Origin: an uncultured Chloroflexota bacterium
GTDB taxonomy: Bacteria > Chloroflexota > Anaerolineae > Anaerolineales > Anaerolineaceae
DNA length: 64,000 nt
Reading direction: 5' to 3'
NCBI GenBank assembly: GCA_902786265.1
Contig: CADACE010000004.1
Span: 88,504 to 152,503 of the forward strand
The notes beneath the pieces are model-generated. The model was given only the letters and a program-made list of their open reading frames with translations, was not told the origin of the DNA and ran no database searches. The stretch's first letter is position 1; every line of letters begins with the position of its first letter. Below, in pieces: positions 9,191 through 18,554 of this stretch. The translations under genes were made by a program, and so were the position numbers.

Positions 9191-10666
9191 TCAATTCGTT
9201 TCAATCAAATGATAATAACAGACATCGGACTGGTCGAAACGGTATTGATAACGGGTGTCGATCAGGTCCTGGACTTCAGGAATGTTGGTTTCGCCGCTGC
9301 AGAAGGCAAGGATCCAACAAGGCGGAGTCTTCCGGAGCGTATCCAGAAATTCGGCTTTAAACCGCGGTGAATAATTCAGGTGAATGTGCTGGTAGGCACA
9401 AAAGCGGCTGACCGGTTCGAGATCGTAATTCAGGTAGATTTCAGGCGGCATATTGATCGCGATCACGGAATTCCGTTCTTCCTCGGGTATCTTTTCCGCA
9501 GCGGTGAACATCGGCTGCTGACGGTGCAGACTGAGCAGGTCCTGAGCCCTTTGGATGTTCAGCCATCCAAACCATAAAATGACACACAGCAGGATCAGAA
9601 TTTCCGCCTTCGTGATACGTACCGAACAGCGGTTCAGGACAAAAAACAGAACCGGGAGGTAGGTTGTGAAATAATGCAGATAGGCATTGCTGCTTACGAT
9701 CATCCATGTTCCGCTGAGGAGGACTGCCGCTGTGATGCCGTCGGAAAGGTCATATGACTTTTTTCTGGTAAGGTACAGCAGATAAATGATGACAGCGGCG
9801 ATAGCCGGCAGGTAGCGGATGATAAAATCCGTTCCTCTGAACATGACAAAAGTTCTGGAACCTGTATAGTCGAAATTGAATTGAAACACAGCGTAAAACA
9901 TTTCGTCAAATGCTCCGCGGGAATAAAACCAGCCGAAGACGGGCAGGATGACGATCAGCATACCGAAAAGTCCGGCAAGGATATTTTCAGCGATATTTTT
10001 ATACTGTTTTTTCACGATCAGATAAATGCCGGTTACGAAAACTCCCGCACAAACGGGAATGGCGTTATTCGCGCGGATCATTACCATCAGGGCAGCATTC
10101 ACCCCATGCAGAAACGCGAAAAGAGGCGGGTGTTTTGGATCGGACTTTGAACGGACGGCGTATTTGGACAGAAGAAAAAAGCTGCAGCAGGTAAAAGGCA
10201 GACACCACTCTTCGGAAAGGTTTCCGCTTTCTATGGTTATACTGAATACCGCGCTTACGCAGACCAGGAACAGCGTAAACTTCGTGAGAGACCTGCTGCC
10301 TTCCTCAAAAATGCCGTATATTCTGAACATAAAATATGTCGAAACGCAGACAGATATCAGCTGCATGAGGAAAAGTATATTCGTTCCTTTGTTCGTTGTT
10401 CCCCCAAGTGCGCCGAGCGCCTGAAGAAAATAAAGCACCGGGCCTTTATGATCCCAGACGTCGGTATAGGGGACTTTTCCCCGGAGAATTTCTTTCCCGA
10501 TAAAGCGGAAAAATGCGGAATCATATGAAAAATTATGCGGGTATACCGGACTTGTCCCCTGGGAAATAAACAGCATCAGGATCGTTAAAAAAAACACGGA
10601 AAAAGTATAAAACAATATATTGTGTTTATTATTTTTTGAAATAAATGATTGCAGCTTATTAAACAT
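9191..10666 (-). CDS. GT-C type membrane glycosyltransferase (ArnT/PMT-like)
   Basis: 491 residues with a cytoplasmic N-terminus, one membrane helix near residues 18-36, then a loop containing YDSAFFRFIGKEIL and PYTDVWDHKGPVLYF. This acidic first loop after helix 1 is characteristic of GT-C enzymes that use polyprenyl-phosphate sugar donors (ArnT, GT39/GT83-like). About ten further hydrophobic segments follow, and the last ~100 residues look extracytoplasmic. The acceptor could be lipid, glycan or protein and cannot be told. It is monocistronic, convergent with murI, and starts with ATG in an AT-rich stretch. Confidence 0.75.
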   Translation of the reverse strand: MFNKLQSFISKNNKHNILFYTFSVFFLTILMLFISQGTSPVYPHNFSYDSAFFRFIGKEILRGKVPYTDVWDHKGPVLYFLQALGALGGTTNKGTNILFLMQLISVCVSTYFMFRIYGIFEEGSRSLTKFTLFLVCVSAVFSITIESGNLSEEWCLPFTCCSFFLLSKYAVRSKSDPKHPPLFAFLHGVNAALMVMIRANNAIPVCAGVFVTGIYLIVKKQYKNIAENILAGLFGMLIVILPVFGWFYSRGAFDEMFYAVFQFNFDYTGSRTFVMFRGTDFIIRYLPAIAAVIIYLLYLTRKKSYDLSDGITAAVLLSGTWMIVSSNAYLHYFTTYLPVLFFVLNRCSVRITKAEILILLCVILWFGWLNIQRAQDLLSLHRQQPMFTAAEKIPEEERNSVIAINMPPEIYLNYDLEPVSRFCAYQHIHLNYSPRFKAEFLDTLRKTPPCWILAFCSGETNIPEVQDLIDTRYQYRFDQSDVCYYHLIETN

Positions 10667-11047
10667 AACTAAATTATATCCAAAGAATTGATGAATAAAA
10701 GCTCTTTGCGGGACCTCATATTCCGGATAATTACAAATTTGCAGAAAAATGATATATATTCCTGATAATAAAGTTTTAGAAGCGAATATGAAAAAAGGTA
10801 ACTAACGCATTTTACTGGTGAGTCAGAAAAAGAGCCATAATATACAGCAGGGGAATGCTTCGGAAACACACGGACTTTCGATCCCGTGCTTTGTAAAGCA
10901 TTCCCCCCGGAATGCAAAGTGAGCTCTTATAGCAGAAATATATTAGAAATAAATCAGAAAGCTTGACAAAGTAGAAAGCAGTACTATAATATAAATATAG
11001 AATAAATCTATTATAAAGATAATTTCCAGAAAGGAGGCTGCTGAATA
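10667..11047. other. 381-base intergenic region with a stem-loop and a strong promoter
   Basis: AT-rich DNA with no convincing gene. It holds a two-part stem-loop: GGGGAATGCTT (10850-10860) pairs perfectly with AAGCATTCCCC (10896-10906), and inside it CACGG pairs with CCGTG. About 55 bases further on is the promoter of the next gene. The hairpin lacks a T tract; it may be a small structured RNA or a relic of a mobile repeat. Confidence 0.5.
10963..10990 (+). promoter_or_regulatory. Sigma-70 type promoter
   Basis: Perfect TTGACA (10963-10968), a 16-base spacer and perfect TATAAT (10985-10990), about 57 bases upstream of the ATG at 11048. It is one of the best consensus promoters in the window and should give strong expression of the unrecognised protein behind it. 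Confidence 0.85.
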
Positions 11048-12079
11048 ATGGATTTTCGTGATACCGAATCAATTCCGGAAGGAAACTGCCGGATGGTTGA
11101 TGAGTATTCCCGAATTTGCGCGGGAGATGACAGCGTGGGGCATCCTTTTGCTGTAAGCAGCGCGGAACTACCGCCTGAACGGTTGGATGAATTCAGCACA
11201 TCTCCTTTCGGATTTGAAGAATCAGCATCCTTTCTCTGGGAGGATACGCAGCTCACCTATCAGCATGCCTGTTTGTCTAACAGGTTTTCAGAAGAATACC
11301 TGAAGCTCTGCGGACGTCTTGAAAAAAGCATCAAGCAGGTCGGAAGTATGTGCGTGACCAAAGCGGTACTGGAACAGGAAGGTTTTGTCTTTTCCGGTCT
11401 TGAGGCGATGAACATCAATAAGCTGATCGGGATGGTTTCCTTTCATCTGCGCAAATGCCATGCGGCATTCCGGACGATTTACCGGGAAAACAATTTTCTG
11501 GGAATGTCCTACCTGAATTGGGAATTCCGCTGGGTTGAGCTCGGCAGCCGGCTGAAATCAACCGGGGTGAAGATCCAAAATATTGCAGCGGGCAGCGTCA
11601 ACATTGACAGCATACTGCGGCGGGAAGCCGTAACATCCCGTTCTGAAGGTACAAAGACAGCTTCGGTACAGGACTCTCGTCCGCTTCCTGTAAACCCGGC
11701 CGCACTGCCGGTAGAAGGTTCACTGGTGAGGCAGATGCTGCGTGAACAGCGGGAAGCGGAGAAGCGTGAGAAAGAATACGAAAAACAGCTCTGCGATTTG
11801 TATAAAATATGGGGGAAGAAACCGGAAATCCCGCCGGAATTAGTGGGGATGGTGAAGGTTGAACCCAATTTTCCGATGTCCGTTGAGAAAGACGGAAAAA
11901 GACGGACTGAGTTCCTTGAGGCGGAAGAAGCCAGAAAGGTACTTATGGAGGATGCGGAAACAAGGGGTGACCAACAAGCCCTTTCGGAGATACCAACGGA
12001 AAATGCAGATCAGCTTGGAAGCAGATGGATTGATTATCTGGAAGCCAATCCCGACAGCATCTGGCATCCGCCTGAATGA
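11048..12079 (+). CDS. Unrecognised 343-aa protein
   Basis: I do not recognise a family. The gene has AAGGAGG 10 bases before its ATG and a near-consensus promoter, so it is very likely real and well expressed. There is no signal peptide or membrane segment. Residues ~70-190 look like a compact helical domain with conserved-looking aromatics and cysteines (SFLWEDTQLTY, FLGMSYLNWEF). Residues ~190-225 are a Ser/Pro/Ala-rich linker, then a strongly charged helix of probable coiled coil (EQREAEKREKEYEKQL), and an acidic tail ending WHPPE. It stands alone with 250 or more bases of non-coding DNA on each side. Confidence 0.75.
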   Translation: MDFRDTESIPEGNCRMVDEYSRICAGDDSVGHPFAVSSAELPPERLDEFSTSPFGFEESASFLWEDTQLTYQHACLSNRFSEEYLKLCGRLEKSIKQVGSMCVTKAVLEQEGFVFSGLEAMNINKLIGMVSFHLRKCHAAFRTIYRENNFLGMSYLNWEFRWVELGSRLKSTGVKIQNIAAGSVNIDSILRREAVTSRSEGTKTASVQDSRPLPVNPAALPVEGSLVRQMLREQREAEKREKEYEKQLCDLYKIWGKKPEIPPELVGMVKVEPNFPMSVEKDGKRRTEFLEAEEARKVLMEDAETRGDQQALSEIPTENADQLGSRWIDYLEANPDSIWHPPE

Positions 12080-12331
12080 TGAGCTTGAAATATGCTGACA
12101 TATGCTGACATATGGTTCTGAATGGTTTAAAGATAAAGGTAAAAAATTCAATATTATTGAATTTCAGCGGAGAGTACACTTTGGCTGTCTGTTTCCATTT
12201 AAACCGGTTCAGAGAAAAATGATAAAGAACCGATCATGAACAAAGATGTAATAATCAGATGTACCGTATTTTTCAGAAATCACCGGAGAACTGTATATAA
12301 TTTATAACATTCCAAAAATAAGGATTCTGAC

Positions 12332-13057
12332 ATGATAGGACTGGGAACATTGATCAATACAGCGGCAATAGCGGCAGGAGGGATCGGAGGACACTTCTTT
12401 GGAAGATTTTTCAAACAAGAGCAGCAGGATTCCATAACGAAAGCAAACGGTGTCGCGGTTTTGTTTATCGCGATTGCCGGTGCCATGGAAGGAATGCTGA
12501 AGGTTGAAAATAATGTACTTACAAGCGGACGGTCAATGCTGATCGTGATATGTATCGTGCTGGGGACAATTATCGGTGAACTGATTGGGATCGAAAACGG
12601 TTTTGAACGGTTTGGCGAATGGCTGAAGGTCAAGACCGGCAACGCGAAAGATGCCGGGTTTGTAGATGCCTTTGTAACCGCGTCTCTGACCGTATCCATC
12701 GGCGCAATGGCGATCGTCGGATCGATTGAGGACGGTATTCTCGGTAATTATTCCATATTGGCAGTGAAATCCGTACTTGACTTTATCATAATTATCATGA
12801 TGACGGCTTCGATGGGGAAAGGTGCCGGATTTTCGGCAATTCCTGTATTTGTTTTTGAAGGCGGTATGACGCTTCTGGCAAGGCTGATCGCACCGATCAT
12901 GACGGATGTGGCGATACAATATCTTTCCCTGATCGGGTCGATATTGATTTTCTGTGTTGGGATCAATCTGGTGTGGGGAAAGAAGGTGCGTGTCGCGAAT
13001 ATGCTGCCGGCAGTAGTATTGGCGGTCGCCGCGGCGTATGTTCCGGTAAAGTGGTAA
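12332..13057 (+). CDS. DUF554 family membrane protein (YdfK/YqgA-like)
   Basis: 241 residues of alternating hydrophobic and short polar segments, about seven membrane helices. The opening GLGTLINTAAIAAGGIGG and the later TVSIGAMAIVGSIEDG are typical of DUF554, a widespread inner-membrane family of unknown function, possibly a transporter. The Gly-rich repeats in the first and second halves suggest an internal duplication. No strong ribosome-binding site is seen. The gene is flanked by 252 bases on the left (only a 10-bp tandem repeat near 12091) and a low-complexity segment on the right. Confidence 0.85.
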   Translation: MIGLGTLINTAAIAAGGIGGHFFGRFFKQEQQDSITKANGVAVLFIAIAGAMEGMLKVENNVLTSGRSMLIVICIVLGTIIGELIGIENGFERFGEWLKVKTGNAKDAGFVDAFVTASLTVSIGAMAIVGSIEDGILGNYSILAVKSVLDFIIIIMMTASMGKGAGFSAIPVFVFEGGMTLLARLIAPIMTDVAIQYLSLIGSILIFCVGINLVWGKKVRVANMLPAVVLAVAAAYVPVKW

Positions 13058-13188
13058 GAGAGAAATAAGAAATAAGAAATAGAATTTGTTTATGGTTTGC
13101 AAATACGGGAAGATCAAACGATTATTTCTTACATCCTGCTTCCTGCAACTTACAACCTATACCCTAAACCCTATACTCTATTAAAAAA
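13058..13188. repeat. Low-complexity spacer of short A-rich and CCT-rich repeats
   Basis: The left part repeats AGAAATA and the right part repeats CTTCCTGC, ACCTATA and CCCTA-like words. A similar purine-strand block (CAGGAAG units) occurs at 63870-63898. Such text between genes is not coding in any frame that I can support; it may reflect slippage-driven expansion. Confidence 0.5.
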
Positions 13189-13608
13189 ATGGACGATAAA
13201 ACGATCAAAACTTATTCTCCCGGGACGCTGGGATGCTATGATTATGTGGTCATGCTGAGCCGGTATCAGGGGAAATACCTGCTGAGCAGGCATAAGGGTC
13301 GAACGACCTGGGAGCTGCAGGGCGGACATATCGAACCGGGCGAGACCGCGGATGACGCAGCGAGACGCGAGCTTTATGAAGAATCCGGTGCTGTTTTGTT
13401 TGATATAGCACCCCTGTGTGATTACAGCGGAGAAGAACCGGGGAAAAATAATTACGGAAAGGGAAAGGTTTTCGAGGTCAGTATAAAAGGTATAGGTGAT
13501 CTGCCGGAAAGTGAGATGGAAGAGATAGGTCTGTTTGAAGATATCCCCGATGATCTGACATATCCGAATATTACGCGTGCGATACTTGCATATTTTGGTA
13601 AAAGATAA
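13189..13608 (+). CDS. Nudix hydrolase
   Basis: 139 residues with a complete Nudix box, GX5EX7REUXEEXGU, seen as GGHIEPGETADDAA followed by RRELYEESGA near residues 44-67. Such enzymes hydrolyse a nucleoside diphosphate linked to another group, often damaged nucleotides; the acidic helix binds the metal. The specific substrate is unknown. The N-terminal GCYDYVVMLSRYQGKYLL strand region and the C-terminal EEIGLFEDIPDD loop are normal for small MutT-like proteins. No ribosome-binding site is visible before the ATG, which follows a run of A residues. Confidence 0.85.
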   Translation: MDDKTIKTYSPGTLGCYDYVVMLSRYQGKYLLSRHKGRTTWELQGGHIEPGETADDAARRELYEESGAVLFDIAPLCDYSGEEPGKNNYGKGKVFEVSIKGIGDLPESEMEEIGLFEDIPDDLTYPNITRAILAYFGKR

Positions 13609-13902
13609 ATTACCGGGAAAATGTATAGACAAATTTGAAGGTTTTTCCTCGTAAAAAACAATTTTCCCTCATGAATCTGTTGAATAATTGTATAGACATA
13701 TATTCAAATTTTTTCAACCATAACTGATGAAGTTCTTATCAGGCAGCTGAAATAATTACTGACGAAATGTTGCTATTCATCATAGATGGGAACGAATCCG
13801 CCGATGTGAAACTGTCCTTGTTACTGAATTGAGCTTCATACTGAATCATTCCACTTTTTACCGTATTCATATTATAATAATCATCATGGAGAGTTTGATT
13901 TA
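13609..13902. other. Intergenic region with a repeated TGTATAGACA motif and -10 box for fni
   Basis: The ten-base word TGTATAGACA occurs at 13622-13631 and again at 13689-13698, each followed by AT-rich sequence containing TTTGAA or its complement. A perfect TATAAT (13873-13878) precedes the fni start by 24 bases; its -35 is poor. The repeated word could be an operator for the isoprenoid operon. No gene is seen. Confidence 0.4.
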
Positions 13903-14892
13903 ATGTCGATTGCTTTACGGAAAAAAAATCATATCGATATTTGCCTGAGTAAAGATGTCCGTTCAAAAACTACGAACGGTTTCGAGAAATTCCGCCTGAT
14001 CCATAACGCACTGCCGGAAGAGGATTTTACGGCTTTTTCGACAGAAAGCAGTTTTCTCGGGAAAAAAATATCGGCTCCTCTCATGATTTCCTCCATGACC
14101 GGCGGAACGGAAGAAGGCGAACAGATAAACCGCTGTCTGGCAGAAGCGGCAGCGGAATTGAATCTGCCCTTCGCAATCGGTTCCCAGCGGATCTATATCC
14201 AGGAAAAGAGGAATCCCCGGGTCCCATATCGCAAAATCGCCCCATCAATTCCGATCCTTGCCAATTTAGGCGCCGTTCAATTGAATTACGGGTTCACGCG
14301 GGATGACTGCCTGCGGGCGGTTGAAATGATCGATGCGGACGCACTAATACTGCATCTGAATCCGCTCCAGGAACTGATCCAGCAGAATGGCGATACTGAT
14401 TTTTCCGGACTAATGAATAAAATCGCTGCATTATGTCACGATTTTCCTGTGCCGGTGATCGTCAAAGAAGTCGGATGGGGAATCAACTGCCGGCTCGCGA
14501 AAATACTGACGGATATCGGTGTTTCCATGATCGATGTTGCAGGAGCCGGCGGGACCTCCTGGTCAAAAGTGGAGAGCTTCATCTGTGAGAATATCCGTAT
14601 GCAGCGGATCGCGGAGCCTTTTGATGACTGGGGTATTCCTACAGCTGAATGTATCAGCTCGATCCATGAAAAGTATCCGGAAATTGAAATCATTGCGTCC
14701 GGTGGAATTTCCAACGGCGCAGAAGCCGCTAAAGCAATCCGTATCGGAGCGAAACTGGCAGGCTTTGCCGCAAGACTCCTTCCCGCCGCGTCCGGCAAAA
14801 ATACGGAAGCGGTAAAGGAAGAATTATCCGTCATTATGCAGCAATATAAGATCGCGCAATTTCTCTCTTCCGGAATTGAGAAAGCAGAATAG
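13903..14892 (+). CDS. fni: Isopentenyl-diphosphate delta-isomerase, type 2 (FMN-dependent)
   Basis: 329 residues, a TIM-barrel flavoprotein that interconverts isopentenyl and dimethylallyl diphosphate using FMN, NAD(P)H and Mg. Family motifs are RKKNHIDIC at the N-terminus (phosphate-binding Arg-Lys-x-x-His), [20 protein letters not shown] (catalytic Gln-Glu region), KEVGWGI and GAGGTSW. It opens a seven-gene rightward operon; the polyprenyl synthase starts 8 bases later and uses its product. Type 2 isomerases usually go with a mevalonate or archaeal-like route, although the other mevalonate genes are not in this window. Confidence 0.95.
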   Translation: MSIALRKKNHIDICLSKDVRSKTTNGFEKFRLIHNALPEEDFTAFSTESSFLGKKISAPLMISSMTGGTEEGEQINRCLAEAAAELNLPFAIGSQRIYIQEKRNPRVPYRKIAPSIPILANLGAVQLNYGFTRDDCLRAVEMIDADALILHLNPLQELIQQNGDTDFSGLMNKIAALCHDFPVPVIVKEVGWGINCRLAKILTDIGVSMIDVAGAGGTSWSKVESFICENIRMQRIAEPFDDWGIPTAECISSIHEKYPEIEIIASGGISNGAEAAKAIRIGAKLAGFAARLLPAASGKNTEAVKEELSVIMQQYKIAQFLSSGIEKAE

Positions 14893-14900
14893 GAGCGGAA

Positions 14901-15887
14901 ATGAAACAGCAAATCATTGAAAATACAAATAAAACAATTTACCGCTATTTGATCGATAACGCAGTATTGAAAAGCGATGAGACCCTGCAGGAAATGCTAT
15001 TATACGCGCTGGGTTTCAATACAGACGGCAGTTTATTAAGCGGCGGAAAGCGGCTGCGTCCGCTGTTCTGCTGCCTGACCTGCGGCATGATCTCAGGACA
15101 TTATGAACCGGCCCTTCTGTATGGTGCTGCGCTTGAAATGCTGCACAATTATACGCTTGTTCACGATGACATCGAAGATAACAGCGACACCAGACATAAC
15201 CGTCCCGCGTTATGGAAAAAATATGGCTTGCCGCTCGCAATTAACGCGGGCGATATGCTCTATACTCTCGCATTATCCGCTGCAGCTGAGGCTGATCAGA
15301 TCAGCGGCAGAAACGGACTCAAAAAAATTCTGGAAATGTCTGAACAACTGTATCTCGGACAGCATCGTGATATTATGTTTGAAAAGCGTACAGATATCGA
15401 GAAAGCAGAATATCTTCAAATGGTGAGAGGGAAAACCTCCGCACTGATCGGCTGTGCATTCACGTTAGGGGCATTAGCCGGGAACGCGGATGATGAGACC
15501 GCGGCAAAATTTGAATATGCCGGTCAGCGTCTTGGGATCGCGTTTCAGATTCGTGATGATTATCTGGGTACCTGGGGAAATCTGGCTGATCTTGGAAAAT
15601 CTGTTTCCGCAGATATTATGGATAAAAAGAATACGCTTGCTGTTGTCTATACAGCAAATAAAAGCCCGGAATTCCTTGAAAAATGGAAAGCTTATGACGG
15701 GAATCCCGGACAGGTTTCCGAATTTGCCGAAATGATGACCGAAGCGGGTGCTGCGGACTATTTGCAGCAGCAATGCACAAAATATACCGAAGAAGCGCTG
15801 GACACCATAAAGGAATTCCGTTCTGAGACCGATTTTCAAATGATACTGGATGAATTGATTTCCTCACTGGCAGACCGGAAAAAATAA
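14901..15887 (+). CDS. Polyprenyl diphosphate synthase (geranylgeranyl/farnesyl type)
   Basis: 328 residues of the trans-isoprenyl diphosphate synthase family. GGKRLRP near residue 50 binds IPP; the first Asp-rich motif is HDDIED near residue 89, the short form that in bacteria goes with short- to medium-chain products. The second motif reads RDDYLGTWG near residue 217 and lacks the fifth Asp of the textbook DDxxD, a form that seems common in Chloroflexota-like homologues. Product length cannot be read from sequence. It lies 8 bases after fni with an AGGAGCGG ribosome-binding site, so the two act together. Confidence 0.9.
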   Translation: MKQQIIENTNKTIYRYLIDNAVLKSDETLQEMLLYALGFNTDGSLLSGGKRLRPLFCCLTCGMISGHYEPALLYGAALEMLHNYTLVHDDIEDNSDTRHNRPALWKKYGLPLAINAGDMLYTLALSAAAEADQISGRNGLKKILEMSEQLYLGQHRDIMFEKRTDIEKAEYLQMVRGKTSALIGCAFTLGALAGNADDETAAKFEYAGQRLGIAFQIRDDYLGTWGNLADLGKSVSADIMDKKNTLAVVYTANKSPEFLEKWKAYDGNPGQVSEFAEMMTEAGAADYLQQQCTKYTEEALDTIKEFRSETDFQMILDELISSLADRKK

Positions 15888-15951
15888 CGGCTGATCCTGA
15901 TGACAGTCAGTTTTGATCGATACGATACAAGCAGAGTGTTATATAACGTAT

Positions 15952-16527
15952 ATGAATGATAAGAAGAAAATACAAAATGCGGTTCGGACCATTTTGACCG
16001 GTATTGGAGAAGACCCGGAGCGGGAAGGTTTACTGGCCACTCCGGAGCGTGTTCAGCGCATGTATGAAGAGCTGTGTGCCGGATATCATATGGATCTGAA
16101 TACCGTTGTCCATGGGGCGATATTCGAAGAATCCTGCGAAAGTATGGTCGTGATCCGCAATATCTCTTTCTACAGCATGTGTGAGCATCATATGCTGCCG
16201 TTTTACGGAAAAATCCATGTCGCTTATTTCCCGAATGGCAAAATCATCGGCCTGTCAAAGATTCCGCGGATCGTTGAAATGTATGCCCGGCGTCTGCAGG
16301 TGCAGGAGCGTCTGACTGAACAGGTATGCAGCGCAATTGAAAGTGTCCTTTTACCGAAAGGCATTGCCGTGCTGACGAACGGGATACATATGTGTTCCGT
16401 CATGAGAGGCGTAAAGAAAGAAAGTGCGGAGCTGATAACGACACGTTTTACAGGTGTCTTTTCAGAAAAACCGGAACTGAAGGAAGAATTTTACCGTCAG
16501 ATCGGGCTGCGGATCCCGATGGAATAA
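15952..16527 (+). CDS. folE: GTP cyclohydrolase I
   Basis: 191 residues from the ATG at 15952; a TTG at 15913 would add 13 residues without homology, so the ATG is preferred although no clear Shine-Dalgarno precedes it. It converts GTP to dihydroneopterin triphosphate, the first step to folate or other pterins. Zinc ligands are visible: Cys77 and His80 in CEHHMLPF, and Cys148 in HMCSVMRG. The substrate segment [15 protein letters not shown] is intact. The C-terminal ITTRFTGVF differs from the usual TTSxxxGxF. Fourth position in the isoprenoid-pterin operon is taken by a HAD gene 6 bases later. Confidence 0.93.
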   Translation: MNDKKKIQNAVRTILTGIGEDPEREGLLATPERVQRMYEELCAGYHMDLNTVVHGAIFEESCESMVVIRNISFYSMCEHHMLPFYGKIHVAYFPNGKIIGLSKIPRIVEMYARRLQVQERLTEQVCSAIESVLLPKGIAVLTNGIHMCSVMRGVKKESAELITTRFTGVFSEKPELKEEFYRQIGLRIPME

Positions 16528-16533
16528 CGCGAT

Positions 16534-17760
16534 ATGGGTAAACGGAAACAGTTTTTGATCCTGGATATTGACGGCGTTTTACTGGAAGCCGAAGGATACC
16601 GCGCTGCCTGTGTGGATACCATCAATCATTTTATTTCGCTGATGGGACAGCCGGATATTTTTATTACCCGGGAAATCGCGGATGTATATGAAGCATCCGG
16701 GATCGCCTGTGAATGGGACATGGTTCCGTTGACCCTGGCTGCTTTTGTGAACCGGTATTGTGAAACAACAGGCACAATATTTGCTGATGATTCATTTCCT
16801 CCCCGGTGCGGACAAAAGGGTGCTTTTACAAACAGTGATTTTCGATCGATGATGCTCGGTCAAATTCGTGAATACGCTTCACTGCTGAATTCTTCCGAAA
16901 CCTGTATCGACGCGATTTATCATGGATATATCAGCCGTGAAGGGGCCGGGCTGGATGCATTATGGAATCAGCCGGTACGCGACCGGTTTTTTGTCGATAC
17001 CCTGGATCCGTGGAAATCTCCCTTTTTTGCGGAACTTATGAACCGCCTGCTGGGAAAGAATACCTTTGAAGACTTTTATGGTTTGGCCGCGCCGTTGGAT
17101 TGCGAATCATATCTTGAAACAAAAGACCGGCTGCTGATTTCCGAATATTACCGGAAGCTGCTTCCCGAAATTCAGGGAAAAGGTGTTTATCCGGCAGTAA
17201 TGACTTATCGCCCGACAAGATTCCCCTCTGAGGGGAACAAAGGAAGTTCTCATTTCGTTAATACACCGGAGGGAGAGTGCGCCCTGAAGATGCTGGGATG
17301 GGATCACGGCAGGATCCCGATGATCGGCACCGGCAGTTTATGTTATATCGAAGAGAAATATCATCTGCGGAGAGAACAGTATGTCAAGCCGCATCCGTTC
17401 CACGCGTTGGCTTCCGCCATGATAGGGCTCTGCAATAATGAAATACAGGCATCGGAGCTTGCCAGAGTTTTATGCGAAGCAGATCCTGAAACAGTGCAGG
17501 ACCCTTTGCAGGGGATGCTTTCCCGCGATGACAAGATCGAACTGGCTGTTTTTGAGGATTCAGTTTCCGGTATAGAAAGTGTCCGCAATGCAGGGGAGAT
17601 CCTGAAACGCTGGAAATATGACGTCAAGGTCACATGCTGCGGGATCAGTACGACTGAGGCGAAAAATCAGAGATTGAAAAATGCGGGCGTTAAGATTTAT
17701 AATAATGTCAATACAGCGTTTGATTTTGTACTCGGCGAGACCTTTGAGAAAGGAATTTGA
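16534..17760 (+). CDS. HAD-superfamily protein
   Basis: 408 residues starting 6 bases after folE. HAD motif I is LDIDGVL, with the nucleophile Asp11 and Asp13; a KPHPFHALASAM segment near residue 285 provides the motif III Lys, and VFEDSVSGIESVRNAG near residue 341 is motif IV. This is about twice the length of simple HAD phosphatases: a long insertion (about residues 60-250) with aromatic-rich helices replaces the usual small cap. The substrate is unknown. Its place between folE and a secreted protein gene gives no clear function; a pterin or sugar phosphate is possible but only a guess. Confidence 0.8.
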   Translation: MGKRKQFLILDIDGVLLEAEGYRAACVDTINHFISLMGQPDIFITREIADVYEASGIACEWDMVPLTLAAFVNRYCETTGTIFADDSFPPRCGQKGAFTNSDFRSMMLGQIREYASLLNSSETCIDAIYHGYISREGAGLDALWNQPVRDRFFVDTLDPWKSPFFAELMNRLLGKNTFEDFYGLAAPLDCESYLETKDRLLISEYYRKLLPEIQGKGVYPAVMTYRPTRFPSEGNKGSSHFVNTPEGECALKMLGWDHGRIPMIGTGSLCYIEEKYHLRREQYVKPHPFHALASAMIGLCNNEIQASELARVLCEADPETVQDPLQGMLSRDDKIELAVFEDSVSGIESVRNAGEILKRWKYDVKVTCCGISTTEAKNQRLKNAGVKIYNNVNTAFDFVLGETFEKGI

Positions 17761-17766
17761 AATAAT

Positions 17767-18540
17767 ATGAGAAATGCTGTCATCTCTATCCTGACCATAT
17801 TGTTTGTTTTATGTTTATTTTCTGTTATCTCTGCTCAGGATATGATATCCCGGCCGACACAGGTTCCTGAAGAAACGATAACCATCGTCAATCCTCACCT
17901 GAATGTTGTTCAGGGGGATAACATTATATCGGGTGTTGGAAATAATACGATCACATTATGGGATCGTTCAAAATATGTCAATCAGCCGAAGAGCGTTGTC
18001 TTACCGAACGCAAAGGAAATGTTCGCCGACGGTATGGAAGTTCCCAAGCCGAGTCTTGACCGGCCGATAACGGATCCCTGGGATGACCTGAAAGAAGGGT
18101 ATGCCTGCGAAGCGATCCTGAACCGCCCTTACTATTTCCAAAAGCTCAAATTCGGTGAGCCGTTTGAACTGGATATTACTTTCCGGAATGTCGGAACACA
18201 AACCTGGGATTTCAATGTCGACTTGATGATGTACACAGGGGATCAGCTGCAGCAGGATACAAGTTCCATCGTTTTTGATTTATGGAAAACCGTTGATCCG
18301 AATAATGAGAATATCAATACTCACATCGTAAAACCCGGCCAGTCAGTACGCGTAAAGCTTCCCATGATCGCTCCTCGTGAAAAGTATCATGATGATGATA
18401 AGTATTACGCGGCTTATACGCTTGTGCGCAACTGGAACGTTTACGGAATGGATGCCCTTCATGACGGGCATTGGGATCGTATGGACGGAAATGCCCTGTT
18501 CTGCCCTGTATATTTCTATATTTTTGTTCCCGAATATTGA
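17767..18540 (+). CDS. Secreted protein with NBR1-like Ig (FW) domain
   Basis: 257 residues with a signal peptide (hydrophobic residues 5-21, likely cut after ISA before QDM). The C-terminal half has the pattern of the NBR1 FW Ig-like fold seen in many Anaerolineae extracellular proteins: TFRNVGTQTWDF, then a GDQL element, VKPGQSVRVKL and TLVRNW. In this fold the central Trp of the NxGTxTW motif packs the core. No catalytic domain is visible, so binding or structural display at the cell surface is the likely role (inference). It starts 6 bases after the HAD gene and is followed 14 bases later by a kinase-like gene. Confidence 0.7.
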   Translation: MRNAVISILTILFVLCLFSVISAQDMISRPTQVPEETITIVNPHLNVVQGDNIISGVGNNTITLWDRSKYVNQPKSVVLPNAKEMFADGMEVPKPSLDRPITDPWDDLKEGYACEAILNRPYYFQKLKFGEPFELDITFRNVGTQTWDFNVDLMMYTGDQLQQDTSSIVFDLWKTVDPNNENINTHIVKPGQSVRVKLPMIAPREKYHDDDKYYAAYTLVRNWNVYGMDALHDGHWDRMDGNALFCPVYFYIFVPEY

Positions 18541-18554
18541 CAGAGAGACTGATT

